Assembly (NCBI GenBank): GCA_029298735.1
Contig: JANSLP010000106.1
Span: forward strand, 30,475 to 94,474
Source: Ophiostoma sp. CBS 140.51
Lineage: Eukaryota; Ascomycota; Sordariomycetes; Ophiostomatales; Ophiostomataceae
Direction: 5' to 3'
Length of the DNA stretch: 64,000 nt
Below the pieces are notes generated by a model. That model worked only from the letters and a program-made list of their open reading frames with translations. It was not told the DNA's origin and ran no database searches. Of this stretch, positions 10,047-21,182 are shown piece after piece (the first letter of the stretch is position 1; the number at the start of each line of letters is the position of its first letter). The translations under genes were made by a program, and so were the position numbers.

Positions 10047-11720
10047 ATGCCGGGCTCTCCGCAACACGAGTTCCACATGCCCGGCGCATACCATTTCGAC
10101 AATCCTCAACAACAACCTTCGTCTTCTTCGTCCTTCACTCGCACCGGCGCCGACGTCTTTCTCCCGCCGGCTGTCGGCTCCCCGGCCGACTCGACCTACC
10201 TTGATTTGACCCGGTCGGCAGGTTCGCTGTACTCGGACTTTTCGACCATACCTGCCGGCGACCATGGGGGCAAGCGCAAACGGGCCGCGCAAGACTCGCG
10301 GGAGGGCACGCCGCTGGGGGAGTGGGATGCCAGCACGGTGAACGGCAGAGATCCCCGGAGGGCGCCGCCCTCCTACACACTGGCCGGGCAGATTGATGTG
10401 CATGGCGCAGCCACCTCACACGACACCATGGACGAGAGTGTGTACTCGGATGTTGAGTACAGGAGGGCCCTGGGCCCGACGGGGGCGATGATGGCGACAA
10501 CGACTGCAGATACCACCGACGCCGAAAGGTGGACCGTGCTGCACGCGCTGGGCAATGTCGTCGGCAAGGTCTGGGAGTTTTGCACGACGGGTGCGTTCCG
10601 GGGGTTCCATGCAGGCGGTGGAGCCGGGTACGACTGGGAGACGGGGAAGCCAGAGGCGGCGGCAGTGTCTGTGGCGACAGCCACCGACCAGTCTACAAGC
10701 GATGCTTTCACAGAAAAGAGCACAGTCTTTGCGGCCGAGCCTACCACCCCCCGAGAAACGACGCCACAGCGCACCGGCAAGCGACGGCAGGTCAGTTTGA
10801 ACGCGGGCGATGAGCTCGGCCGGAGCTGGGTGATTGTCGATCAAAAGCGGAAGCAGGCACACCCTCAAACACAGACACCAAGAAGGCCGGCAGTAAAAGT
10901 GCCACTACGCAATGGACGGGCATCGACGTCGGCTACACCAGCCGCGACAGCACAAACGCCTGATCGGCGAGCAACGAGCTATACAAGGTCGGGTACGACA
11001 ATGACTCCCGGCACAGCCGCCTCTCGGCGCATCAACACACCGATATCACGGATGGGAACGACAACAACAACTACTACCACAACAACACATCGGCGCGGCG
11101 CATCAGGAGCGTCGACAGCCCGCATCTCCTATGCCGGCAGTCCATCCTTGTCATCACGCGAGCCCGCCAGTTTTGCCTCCCCACGGTCGTCGACACCTGT
11201 GGGAGGTGCCACGATTGCTTCGCCACGAAGGCCCTATGCTTCTACCAACTACAACAGTCCAGGTGGCAGTCGGATACCCCAGCCTGGCACTGACTTCAAC
11301 AACTACAACCCCTTTTCACGCGCAGCGGCTGCTTCCCCACGACCGGGCAGTTGCAGTGGACGGTCCAGCAGTATGGCTTTCGGTGCGACGGGCAGTCCTG
11401 CACAAAATGGGCATTCCCACAGACGCAGCCACAGTGGCCGTGTCGGCATGTCGCCGTTGCCAAAGAAGACAATCGCAAAGAACGTGGACAATGACAACGA
11501 CAGCGTCATTGGCATTACAGAGAGCCCCCGCCTAACCGACGAGGCCAAGCGGCTGGCCGCCCAGAATCTGGCGGCTGAGCAAGAGTCGGATGCCAAGATG
11601 GAGGCCTTTAATCTAAGGTTGCAGCAGATGATCCGTCAAGGACAAGAAGCGCTGGGCACGACGTTTGAAGTGGACGGCGATGATGATGGGGGAGGTGATG
11701 ACTACTGGGCGGATGACTGA
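10047..11720 (+). CDS. Conserved fungal hypothetical protein, Ser/Thr-rich
   Basis: I chose ATG 10047 (context CACAATGCCG), giving 558 aa that begin MPGSPQHEFHMPGAYHF; an upstream in-frame ATG at 9783 is less convincing. After a segment containing KRKRAAQDSREGTPLGEWD, the best conserved-looking block is WTVLHALGNVVGKVWEFCTT continuing GAFRGFHAGGGAGYDW (about residues 155-190). I recognise its style from uncharacterised filamentous-fungal proteins. A second short block is GDELGRSWVIVDQKRK. The rest is low-complexity Ser/Thr/Arg with runs of Thr, and the C-terminal 60 residues contain a helical stretch (RLTDEAKRLAAQNLAAEQES) and an acidic end. No enzyme motif or membrane segment is seen. Nuclear location is plausible from the basic cluster but unproven. 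Confidence 0.75.
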   Translation: MPGSPQHEFHMPGAYHFDNPQQQPSSSSSFTRTGADVFLPPAVGSPADSTYLDLTRSAGSLYSDFSTIPAGDHGGKRKRAAQDSREGTPLGEWDASTVNGRDPRRAPPSYTLAGQIDVHGAATSHDTMDESVYSDVEYRRALGPTGAMMATTTADTTDAERWTVLHALGNVVGKVWEFCTTGAFRGFHAGGGAGYDWETGKPEAAAVSVATATDQSTSDAFTEKSTVFAAEPTTPRETTPQRTGKRRQVSLNAGDELGRSWVIVDQKRKQAHPQTQTPRRPAVKVPLRNGRASTSATPAATAQTPDRRATSYTRSGTTMTPGTAASRRINTPISRMGTTTTTTTTTTHRRGASGASTARISYAGSPSLSSREPASFASPRSSTPVGGATIASPRRPYASTNYNSPGGSRIPQPGTDFNNYNPFSRAAAASPRPGSCSGRSSSMAFGATGSPAQNGHSHRRSHSGRVGMSPLPKKTIAKNVDNDNDSVIGITESPRLTDEAKRLAAQNLAAEQESDAKMEAFNLRLQQMIRQGQEALGTTFEVDGDDDGGGDDYWADD

Positions 11721-12177
11721 GCACCTGAGTAGACTTGAGTTCATTTCTTCACATGTATTTTGATATATAGCCATTTAATGCATTTACTTTCTTGGAGACG
11801 TTTGTTGTTATCAAAAGGATTATTTTTTTGCTATCTTGTATGAAGATGAAAATAAGGTACAATGCCCTCCATTGGAAATAAAAACCAAACGAAACGACAA
11901 CGAAAACCAGCATAATGTAATTACAGTGAAGGTGAACAGAAAAGAAAAGACGAAAACAAAACAAATTAACGACATGAAAAACCGAATACCAGTGACCAAC
12001 TACCAACAATAAAAAACGACCAAAACACATGTATATCTCCACTTCAACCAAGTCATCTTTTGAAGAGACCCCCGAAGGGGGTCTTAAAGAAACTCAGACC
12101 CTCGAGCAAGGAAGCCCTTCAGGCTCCCTTGACTCTCGGCTCTTGAGGGGGAGACCTCCTATCGGGGCTCTCTTCGC
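11721..12177. other. Convergent 3' region between two genes
   Basis: AT-rich sequence (11740-12050) is followed by a GC-rich run of short inverted repeats (12062-12160) directly before the NUP170 stop codon. No gene is supported. Confidence 0.55.
12066..12084. repeat. Perfect short hairpin in convergent intergenic region
   Basis: AGACCCCC, loop GAA, then GGGGGTCT: an 8-bp perfect stem with a three-base loop. A second imperfect hairpin follows at about 12106-12131 (CAAGGAAGCC, loop CTTCA, GGCTCCCTTG). It lies between the 3' ends of two convergent genes. Confidence 0.7.
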
Positions 12178-15100
12178 TCACCGAAACCGCAGGGCCCGGT
12201 TCGCCGGCCGCACATTGTTCTCCACCCGCGCCCGCAACTGCCGCGTCTCATGCAGCGTCTGCTCCAGCTCGTTTTTCGTGTGCGCGTCACGCACCGTCGC
12301 CAAGATCTCGCTGACGGCCCGCTCCGACCGGGCCATCAAGTCGGCCACCCACTGTCCGAGGTGCGTCGACGAGGCGCTGCCCAGACTGTCCGTGTTGACT
12401 GCGCCCGTCACCTCGACATCGTGGCACCACAGGGCAACCGCTGTATCGATCCACTCCACCACAACTCGCCGGCGGCGACCCGTGAACGGCACTTCCTGGG
12501 CGTCCAGCAGTCTCTCGAGCACATGGACGACCATGGCATGCGAGACGCGGAGCTGCAAGAACAGCAAGACGGGCCAGGAGGGGTCGGCACCAATGGAGGC
12601 GTCCTGCTGGCGGGTGAGGGCATACTCACACAACGTACTCAGCAGAGTCTCCACGGGGAAGATCAAGGAGTCGAGGGATGTCCGGTGGGCAATCGTCTGG
12701 ATCTGCACCGACACAGCCTCGTACGGCATGGCAGGAGGACCCATGGCCACGATGGGATCATTGGTGCCCGGTTTTTGGGTCCGGACGGCCTCCTCGTAGG
12801 CCGCCATGCGTTCTTCGACCTCTTCGTGCGTGCTGTTAATCAGCTGTTTCCAGGTATCGGCAATGACGCGCGGGTTGTGGTAGTCGGCGGCGTTGTAAAT
12901 CAAGAGACAAAGGTCGTAGTAGCCGGCCTGGTCGGCGTAGCCGTTGAAGAGTTCCGACAGACCCAAAACGGCACCGTCGAGATCGGCCTGAATGACCGAT
13001 TTGCGCTCGTCGGGGATGCGGCCGTCGGCCAGCAGCCTCTCCAACAAATCGTCCTGGATGTGGGCAATGTCCAACAACTCCGTCACTTCATGGTTGAGCT
13101 GCTGCTGGCGCTGACCCGAGACACCGGCCGACGAGACACTGGCATTCGCCTTGGCACGGCTCAGCAGCGTGATGCGGTCCTTGATGCCAATGGCAAACGC
13201 GGAGCCGGCCAGGTTGAACTGCACCTGCGCAGCATCAAAGAAGCGGCTGCGGTGGGTGTAGAAGCGGCACAACAGATCGGCATGGACGGCGTCGGCGGCT
13301 GCCAGTCGCTGCAAGAACGTGATGACGTGCGGCGAGTCAATGGCCAGCAGGCGGTCCGTCAAATTCTCTTCAATGTACCACTCGTACAGGTCAAAGTGGA
13401 AGACCTCGTCGGCGGCATCATTGACGACATTGTAGGCCTCGACTTTCTTGGTGTAGGCGAGCGTGGGGCGTCCATCGACCTGTTCGGGCTCGGCGGCCGA
13501 GTCAATGTCGAGTTGGCGCAGGACCGTATGAACCAAATCGTAGCAGCGCTTGCGCTCTTCCCACTGGACACGGCGCGGGTCGGTCTCGGGTTTGCCGTCA
13601 TTGAGCCAGGCGAGTGCCGCATTGCCACGGTCCTTTTCGTGGGCGACCATGAGGCATAGTTGGATGGCGCCGGCATAGTACTTGAGCTGGACGTACTGGG
13701 CGACGGCACCCGTCAAGTTGGCATACGTGAGACTGCCGGCGACGCGCTCAAACAGATGGAGCGATTCCGACAACAGACTGCGGGCGGCTTGCGGCGACTT
13801 GATCTGCTCGGACGCGCGCTGCAGCTGCTCTTGCGCCTTAAAGATGACGACGTCGTCGGGGCTGCAGAAGCTGCCGCAGCGGCGGCGCAGAGCATCGGCG
13901 ACCGTCTCCACGTTGGAGCCAGACTCAATGTTGCGGTTCACAATAGACTTGACCAGCAACTTGGCGAGATCTTTGCCGGTGGGCCGGGAGAACAGGCTCT
14001 CGTAGGTCAGCTGGCGTAGCTGGTCGCGAGTGTTGTCGTCGAGGCGGACGTAGATATCGGCGACGCGCTCGTCAAACAGCATCAGCACAAACGAAATACC
14101 TTCGGAAATGCTCTCCATCAGCTTTTGCAGGGCGTGCAGGGCCTGGTGCTCGGCCTGCAGGGCAATCTCTTCGTGGCGCGTGGCGCGGCGGCGGACATCG
14201 GTGGGGCCCGACAGGCCCTGGATAGAGCCTGCATTCGTCTTTAAAAAGTTGCGCAGACGCTCCAGGTTCTCCTGGACAGCTGTGAGTTTCGTCGTGGGGA
14301 TGGTTGAGCCGACGACAACACCCGAGGCGGAATGGTTGACCGTCACGACCTTGGCGGCCCAGAGCGTGCGCACAAGGCGTGTGAGGTAGAGGGCGAGTGC
14401 GTCGTGGCGTGACGACAGGCGGACCGAGTCAATCGTAATGGCATTGCTGTCCGTCTCGGCGACGGTGGGCTGCCCACCGTAGTTGACAAAGGCCGTCTTG
14501 GCTCTATCCTCGGTGGCCTGGTCAGTGGCGCGGCTGGTGCCCGAGCGCAAATCGCTGCCGTTGCCGCAGGCGACAGCCAGGGCGGTGGACACGGTCTCGA
14601 CGCGCCCGTACAAATTGATAAACTTGCGAATCTCCTTGTCAAACAGGTCGTCGCTACCAAGTGTCCGAATGGCAGCAGCAAATGTATCGACGAGTCGCCG
14701 GCGACGGACGACGTGGACGCCGTCGTTGGTCAGAATGGCAAACTCGCTGGGCGCGTCGTCAAATTGGATGGCTAGCTCATTACCGAAACCAAGAGGCTGC
14801 TGAGCAGCGGCAAATGACTTGGTAATGAGCCCGACATCCAGGGCTTGCTTGGCCCGACCCAGGTTGACCCAGTTGCCGTGCTCGTAGTACTTGAGGGCCG
14901 AGGCAGGCGTGGTGACCTTGATCTTGCCCGTCTCGGGGGCCGACAAGAACAGGCGGAGCTCGTCGTTGCGCTGGACAAAGTCGAAGCAGAAGCCGGGCGC
15001 GAAGCGGAAACCCTTGGTGGTGGGGTCGAGCGAGCGCGACTGCAGGTCGACCATGGCCGGGTCGTTGACGGCCGAGCGGCCGAAGCCGTTGGCAGAAAGC

Positions 15101-16516
15101 GCCGGTGTGGAGGGAGCACCCGGCTCCTTGGGCGGGAACTTGACAAACTGGACCTGCATTGACTGCGGGGCAGTGTTGGACGAGTTCATGGTGTAGGAGG
15201 CGGAGCTGGTGGCACTCAGAAACAAACGGCAGCCCGTGCTGGTGACGGCCATCAGGTGCAGCTTGGAGGCTTCCTGCATGGCAATGGGACTGATGCCGAC
15301 AATGCTCATTCTGTCCGTCAGGAGTGGTGAAGTGTTGATCATGTGCGTGACGTCGCGCAGACAGTCGTTCTTGTGCTTCTCAATGACCTTGGTCAGACGG
15401 TCGGGGGCTTCAATGTGGTATGTACGGACAGTCGACTTGTTGGACAGCGTGTAGAGCAGATTGCGCGAGTTGTCGACGACCATCTGCACGAGGTTCTCAT
15501 TGTTCTTGGGACCCCAAAAGTCCAGACCGACGGGGAAGGCCGGCACGACCGACGACCAGCCAGGGTGGCTGTGGTTGGTCTTGCCGACGCGGTTGGAGAA
15601 CCACTTTTCTTCTTGCTGATAGAAAATCTCGTGGACGTCGGTGTCGGTGCTGCCGCCCAAGAAAATGCGGCCCGAGGCCGTGCCGACGATAAACGACACG
15701 TTGCCGCCGCCGCGGTGAATGGACATTTTCGTCTGGTACAGCGAGATCTGCTTGGAGCCTGTGGCCGTGGGTGTGGCCTCGACGCCCAACAAGATAATGT
15801 CGACCTCGGTGGCCACGACCAGCACATGGCTAATGTTCTTGACAAAAACGCCCGGCTTGGGCGGCACAAGGCCAATGGCCGTGATGGCGTGCGGCTGGTC
15901 CTCGAAGCCAATCAGCTCTGGGTTGGGCTGTGTGTAATCCCACAAGAACAGACTGCTGTCGATGCAGGCGTAGGCGTGGTTGATTTCCGTAAAGAGGCCC
16001 ATGGTCGTGACCAGCTGCGATACGTTATAGCGCTCAAAGATTTGGTCCGGGATGGGGTAGGTCTGCATTTTCTGGAAGGGGGCCCAGGGGGACTCGGCAC
16101 TGTGGATGTCGTACTCGGAGGAGGCGCCGGCTATATCGTTAGATGCGTAGCAACGAGGTTGCGTGGTAAAGGAAGTACTTACGTCTGCAATAAGAATCAA
16201 GGTCTGGGTAGCTCTCTTCGAGCTGCAGCACCCGGTTGACCGACCCGGCCGCCTTTTGGATGGGCGTCAGGACAATCGGTGCTGGCAAAGCCATGACGGA
16301 CTCGGGCTGGTGTACTGTCACGCCTGGCCGTTGCCGTTGCTGCTGAAGCTGTTGTTGTTGCTGAGCTGATGTGGTGGCAGACGATGCAGAGACAGGCCCG
16401 GCTGCCGGCACATCAAACAGCGACCGGCCGCCATCGAGACGTGATGCGGCTGCTGGGCCGGGCGTGGCAAAGTAGGAGCCGGGGATCTGGCGCCTTGGAG
16501 TAGACAGCGTCGCCAT
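12178..16516 (-). CDS. NUP170: Nuclear pore complex protein NUP170 (NUP155/NUP157 family)
   Basis: This inner-ring scaffold nucleoporin links the pore to the nuclear membrane. There are two exons, 16516-16183 and 16130-12178, separated by a 52-nt intron with donor GTAAGT, branch CTAAC and acceptor TAG; they encode 1,428 aa, close to the usual filamentous-fungal length. The splice joins NRVLQLEESYPDLDSYCR to PGASSEYD, a hallmark segment of the family. The N-terminal half, including PWAPFQKMQTYPIPDQIFER and FTEINHAYACIDSSLFLWDY, is the beta-propeller (Nucleoporin_N). The second half is an all-helical solenoid (Nucleoporin_C) with FHFDLYEWYIEENLTDRLL and QFNLAGSAFAIGIKDRITLL. The N-terminus carries Gln-rich low complexity. 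It is an essential single-copy type of gene and shows no sign of decay. Confidence 0.97.
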
Positions 16517-17662
16517 GGCGAGGCGAGGGAGTGTGCTGTCGGCGATTCGACTGTGTTGGAGTGGTGATGTCGCTTCTTCTGGGTGCGCTTGTTGCCTGTT
16601 GGTCGATGTGTCGAGCTTGTCAACGGACGGTCCGCGCCACGTCAGTTCCTCTGGCCGACGGAATGCGCGACGGGGTCAACGATGTCGTCGATGGACTCGA
16701 GTGTCGATGCTAGGAGGAGTGAATGGATCAAGGAAGGGTCGTGATGTTGATGACTGAGGTCGTCGTGAAGCTCCGTGAAGCTTCGTTCGCAGGCGTTGCC
16801 GCTGCTAAAGCGCGAGTGAGAGCGACGTCAGCTCAAAAGGTCCGTATTGTCGACAATGACCGTGAGTTTGCTTGTCTGCGTGGTCGGGGTGTCGTGGTGT
16901 TGAGCTGTGGTGAGGTGCGTCGTGGTGTTGTTCTTGCGTCTCCTACTTTTTAGCTAGAAAGTGTGAGGCTGGGCCCAGTTTGGTTCCTCTCTCAATTTTT
17001 TCCCCTTGTGCCTAGCCTACTGCCAGATAAAGGAAAGGACGCGAAGTTGTCGCGCAAAATACGCTAGACCCAAAACAGCAATCAGAGCTCTTGAAAGTGG
17101 GGCCAACAGTCCAACTAGGTCAACGGGAAGAGGCCCGACAATTGACGGTGGTGAATGCACAATTGATGAAAACATGAATTTGTTTAAAAGATGATTGGTT
17201 TGATCTAATGATAATACTCCTTTTGTTCTTCCATCCAGACTTGTTCCCTTGTCTTTTGTTTTCGCTTGGTTTGCCCCCAGTGAATTAGATGATTCGTCCG
17301 AAATACAACTCACAATAGCTAATAATAAGAATAAACATACTCATTCCATCCGATAATGACAAGTTGATCCGAAAGTGCCTCGAACGGCGTGCCCAGAGGC
17401 AGCAGGATTCACCACGGCAACTTGCCCTTCCAGGAGAGGCTGCAACGCTCTCGTCCCGTGATCATAGACTTTCGTCCTGTCCTGTACAGACGAAGCTGTA
17501 GCATCGACTCGTCTCATCTCGCACGCCGTGTCATCAGGCTCCCCGTTTTATCCCGTTTCGCCGTGTCATCCCGACTCGCTTCGCTCATCTCGTCTCGCTC
17601 TCTGCCGTCTCATCTCGCTCGCTCGTCTCGTCTCGTCTTCATCTTTCGTCTCGTCTCGCCGT
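16517..17662. other. Intergenic: NUP170 upstream region and TCTCG-rich tract
   Basis: No supported gene. The NUP170 promoter is at the left. The right end (about 17510-17662) is a low-complexity tract of repeated TCTCG/CATCTCG units that forms the 3' flank of the reductase gene. Confidence 0.6.
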
Positions 17663-18720
17663 CTACGACGACTTCTTGGCCTCCCGCGCCGCCTTGCGCA
17701 GTGCCCGCCGGCGAATGTCCTTGTGCATCACTAGGTTGTACCACACGGCCAGCTTGTGACCGACACCAATGGTGTTCTCGACCCACCACTGCATCAGCGC
17801 GTGTGACCAGTAGGGCGTGTAGGTCGAGGCCATGGCTTGCCAGCCGCGGCCAACCTTGCCGAGGGCGAAGCGGACAAAGACGTCGGGGTTGGGGATGAGG
17901 AGAGACGGACGGCGGACCTTGGACATGGCGGAGACCACGAGGTACGACAGCACCAAGTAGGTGTCGACGCCGAACGGCTTGACTTCAGCGGAGAGCGCCG
18001 TGTTCCAGTGTTGGAGGAACGCCTTGGAGCCCGAGTAGGTGGCGAGGTAGGGCGTGGGCATCCAGCCGCCAAACGAGCCCATGGTGAGCACGAGGCCCTT
18101 CTTGCGTTGGACCAGGAGAGGCAGAATAGTCTTTGTCGTCTTGAGAGTGCCCAGGCAGTTGATGGTGACAATGTTTTCGAGTTCTTGGGCCTCGGTCTCG
18201 AGGAAGGGGACTGGGATGCTGTGGCTCTGGCCGACATTGTTGATGAGGATGCCGACGTCGAGACCCTTGACGGCATCGGCGAGGCGGACGTAGTCGCTGT
18301 CGTCGTTTTTCGAATAATCCATGGCCACAACCTTGGTCTTGAGGCCCGTGGCAGCGTGCTTGGTCTCGAGCTTGGCGGCGAGGTCGTCGAGCTTGGACTG
18401 CGTGCGCGAAACGAGAACAAGGTTGAAGCCCTTGCGGGCGAGCTGCGTCGCAAACTCTTTGCCGAGACCGTCGGAGGCGCCAGTCACGACGGCCCAGGTG
18501 CCCTTCTTTCCGTATTTGCGGAGCTGTGCTGTCAGCGGTAATCACAGAGGGAGAATGATAGAGAGGAGGTGCATACGTTAGTCCCGCTCAGGACAAAGAC
18601 GTTGAGGAGGAAGCCCAGGTACGAAAGCACTTTAGATCCCAGAAAGAGGGCGCCGACGGCCGCAAGGGTGGCCGTCACCGGGCTGGGGATCGCAGCGATG
18701 AATGAGCGAATGGCCTCCAT
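17663..18720 (-). CDS. Very-long-chain 3-oxoacyl-CoA reductase (IFA38/KAR type)
   Basis: This NADPH-dependent ER enzyme performs the first reduction in the microsomal fatty-acid elongation cycle that makes C20-C26 chains for sphingolipids. Exons 18720-18577 and 18523-17663 flank a 53-nt intron (GTATGC donor, CTGAC branch, CACAG acceptor) and give 334 aa. The N-terminal membrane segment lies at about residues 14-42. The short-chain dehydrogenase signature is complete: TGASDGLGKEF cofactor loop, NNVGQS, a Ser in LTMGSFGG, and the catalytic YSGSK. The protein ends in KKSS, a KKxx-type ER-retrieval signal. Start ATG 18720 begins MEAIRSFIAAIPS. It is divergent from ERG28, another ER lipid gene, across about 530 bp. 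Confidence 0.95.
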
Positions 18721-19247
18721 GGTGGTGGTTGAGGTAGAGTTGTCGTTTGTGAAAGTTTGAAAGGATGCAGGAGACGACCTGATTGAGGCTCTGTCGAGGT
18801 CGAGAGGCTGTCGACGATGCACTTTCGGCCGTTGGGGAAGCAAAGGGAAAGGGAGGATTTTAGGGCTCTCATTCTCTTGTTTTGGGGCTCCTTTCCTGGT
18901 GAGGGATGCTGACGGTCCACAGCGTCTGGCCAATAGGAGAGCTCGGTTGCAGTGGGAGGAAGCTGCGACCGGTCAGAAAAAAGGGGCTACACCACTAGAG
19001 AAAGCTTTTGACCCCAACCCCACTGTTCAATTGGCAGGTGCGACTGGCCAACAGCCGTCTTCCGACTCTCGACTTTCAGCTTGTGAATCTGAGCCATTGA
19101 AAAGCAACCACGGCCCCGAACTCGCCGACATTATCTTCAACTCACATACGAACACTGCACGTTTTCAATCCTATTCTCACGACTTGTCATCCTCGCTTCC
19201 ACCTCGCTTCCACGCTTCGATAACCTCCTCACCTCACTCTCACTACC
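18721..19247. promoter_or_regulatory. Divergent promoter of IFA38-type reductase and ERG28
   Basis: The 527-bp stretch separates the start codons of two oppositely transcribed ER lipid-biosynthesis genes and holds no credible gene. It therefore must contain both promoters. I could not identify a convincing sterol-response or other known motif by eye. Confidence 0.6.
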
Positions 19248-19833
19248 ATGGACACCGTTCTGTCATACCTCCCATCTGGGGAACAGGGCCTGATGCCCTA
19301 CTACCTTTTCTTGGTCAGTCCACTGTCGCGATGCAGCATCTCGAGCCCTCTGCTAACACTCTCAGGTCGGCATCGTCTCCGTCGGCAACTCCCTCCAGAA
19401 CCTCGTCACCCTCCACTACACTCGCCGCATCTACAACGGCCTGTTCGTGCCCAACCACAAGCTGTTGCGCGAGCCCGCCACCGGTAAGAAGGGACCGGAG
19501 GACAGCATCCACAAGCTGGTCCCAGCCTCGTCGACGGGCAAGGATACCGACGCCAAGGCGCAGGACCAGGTGACGCCGCTGGCGGCCCGTATTTTCGGCA
19601 CATGGACGATGCTTGCGGGTTTCATTCGCATGTACGCGGCTCACGACATTGGCAACCGGGCACTGTACCAGTTGGCTTTGATCACACACCTGGTGGCGGC
19701 GTTCCACTTCATCAGCGAGTTGACCGTGTACAAGACGCTGCGGTTGACGGGCCCGCAGTTTTTCCCGTTGGTGGCCGGCACGGGCGGCAGTATCTGGATG
19801 GCGCTGCAGTACAGTCACTATGTGCAGGCGTGA
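19248..19833 (+). CDS. ERG28: Ergosterol biosynthesis scaffold protein ERG28
   Basis: ERG28 is a small ER membrane protein that tethers the C-4 demethylation complex (ERG25-ERG26-ERG27) and ERG6. Exon 1 (19248-19313) encodes MDTVLSYLPSGEQGLMPYY plus LFL. An intron at 19314-19365 (52 nt, donor GTCAGT, CTAAC branch, CTCAG acceptor) joins it to VGIVSVGNSLQNLVTLHYT and on to YNGLFVPN. The core AARIFGTWTMLAGFIRMYAA, then YQLALITHLVAAFHFISELT, is diagnostic and supplies the membrane helices. The protein is 177 aa, longer than the yeast one because of a hydrophilic Gly/Lys/Ser insert (about residues 52-86). The donor GTCAGT is less usual than GTAAGT, but frame and family conservation leave little doubt. 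Confidence 0.95.
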
Positions 19834-20006
19834 TGAGCTACGCGGGGCGCACGACGAGGAGCAAAGCGACGAGAAGATTTACTGTGGAGAACATGTATAC
19901 AATATAGTTAATAATCTAATGAGAACGACTAGCTACTTTTCAACTCCAACCAACGCCACGCCTCGCACCCTCTATGACAACACGCTCGCTGACGCTCGCG
20001 TGTGAT

Positions 20007-21182
20007 CTACAGCGACTTCCTGTAGAGCTCCCCGCCACAGGTGCGCAGCCGCGCAGCGGCCTGCTCGGGCGTAATATCGCGCTGCGGCTCGCCCAGCAGC
20101 TCGTACCCGACCAAAAACTTGCGCACCGTGGCGGACCGCAGCAGCGGCGGGTAAAAGTGCATATGGAACCAGCTGCTGTCGGCTTCGTCACTGTCGAGCA
20201 CATCCAAAGGGGCCTGGTGGATGCCCGAGGAGTAGGGAAAGTTGGTCTCGAATAAATTGTCGTACCGCCGCGTCACTTCTTGAATGGCATCGGCAAAGTG
20301 CAGGCGTTCGTCGTCGCTAAACTCGACAATAGCACGCACATGTCTTTTCGAGATAATCATGACCTCGAAGGGCCAGATGGCCCACCAGGGGCAGACCACC
20401 AAGAACGAGTCGTTTTCGTAGACGATGCGCTCCTGCTTGGCGAGCTCGAGCTTGACGTAGTCGCCCAGCAGGTGCCTCTCAGAACCGTGCTGCTTGCGGT
20501 ACTGCCGCATCTGGGTCAACTCCTTCTCGGGCTCCTGGGGCAGACTCGATGTCGTCCACACCTGACAGTGCGGGTGCGGGTTCGAGCAGCCCATGGCGGC
20601 GCCCTTGTTTTCGAAGATTTGCATGTAGCGCAGCTGGCTGGCCGGCGTAGGGACGGTGTCGTAGGAGGACGTGGAGGGATTCGCTTCCAAAAACTTCTGT
20701 GCAGCAGCGTACACCGGATTCGTCGGCGCCAAATGCGCCGCATAGATGCGCGTCCACGTCAGGATGACGGGCAGAATGTCGCGCGCGGCCATGTCGGCGA
20801 GCGTGACGTGGTGCTTAGGCGAGAACGTCAGGACATAGCACTTGCCGGTCGTCGCTTCGGCTTTGAGGAGCAGCGACTCGAGATCGTCGTCCTTGCCTGT
20901 CGGCTCGGCTGGGCTGTACTCCGCCTGGCTCTCCTTCACCGCGGAGTAGTCATTGACAAAGACAAAGGTGTTGTCGTAGGCCGGGTTGGCGTCGCCCTGG
21001 GCGCGCTTGTTGCCCGGGCACAGGTAGCAGCTGGGATCGTACTCGGGCAGCGTGTTCTTGGAGGGAGCCTCCTGCTGGCCCTGCCAGGGCCGCTTGGTGC
21101 GGTGCGGCGAGACGAGCAGCCAGGCGCCCGTCAATGGGTTGTACCGCCGGTGAGAGATGTCGTTGAGAATTTCGTCGAGCAT
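20007..21182 (-). CDS. GAL7: Galactose-1-phosphate uridylyltransferase
   Basis: This is the second enzyme of the Leloir pathway: it exchanges UMP between UDP-glucose and galactose-1-phosphate in the cytosol. The intronless frame of 391 aa starts at ATG 21182 with MLDEILNDISHRRYNPLTG, the standard beginning. The metal-site cysteines appear in CYLCPGNKR (C52, C55). The active-site triad is NPHPHCQVW (H203, H205, Q207), in which the second His is the one uridylylated. The C-terminal half has the expected YSSGIHQAPLDV and WFHMHFYPPLLRS. Length is normal for fungi and no catalytic residue is missing. The neighbours (ERG28, chitinase) are not galactose genes, as usual in filamentous ascomycetes where GAL genes are not clustered. 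Confidence 0.97.
   Translation of the reverse strand: MLDEILNDISHRRYNPLTGAWLLVSPHRTKRPWQGQQEAPSKNTLPEYDPSCYLCPGNKRAQGDANPAYDNTFVFVNDYSAVKESQAEYSPAEPTGKDDDLESLLLKAEATTGKCYVLTFSPKHHVTLADMAARDILPVILTWTRIYAAHLAPTNPVYAAAQKFLEANPSTSSYDTVPTPASQLRYMQIFENKGAAMGCSNPHPHCQVWTTSSLPQEPEKELTQMRQYRKQHGSERHLLGDYVKLELAKQERIVYENDSFLVVCPWWAIWPFEVMIISKRHVRAIVEFSDDERLHFADAIQEVTRRYDNLFETNFPYSSGIHQAPLDVLDSDEADSSWFHMHFYPPLLRSATVRKFLVGYELLGEPQRDITPEQAAARLRTCGGELYRKSL

Noticed and set aside
12250..13659. 469-codon plus-strand frame opposite NUP170
   Set aside because: Antisense shadow of a long GC-rich exon; no independent start context, splice sites or recognisable motifs.
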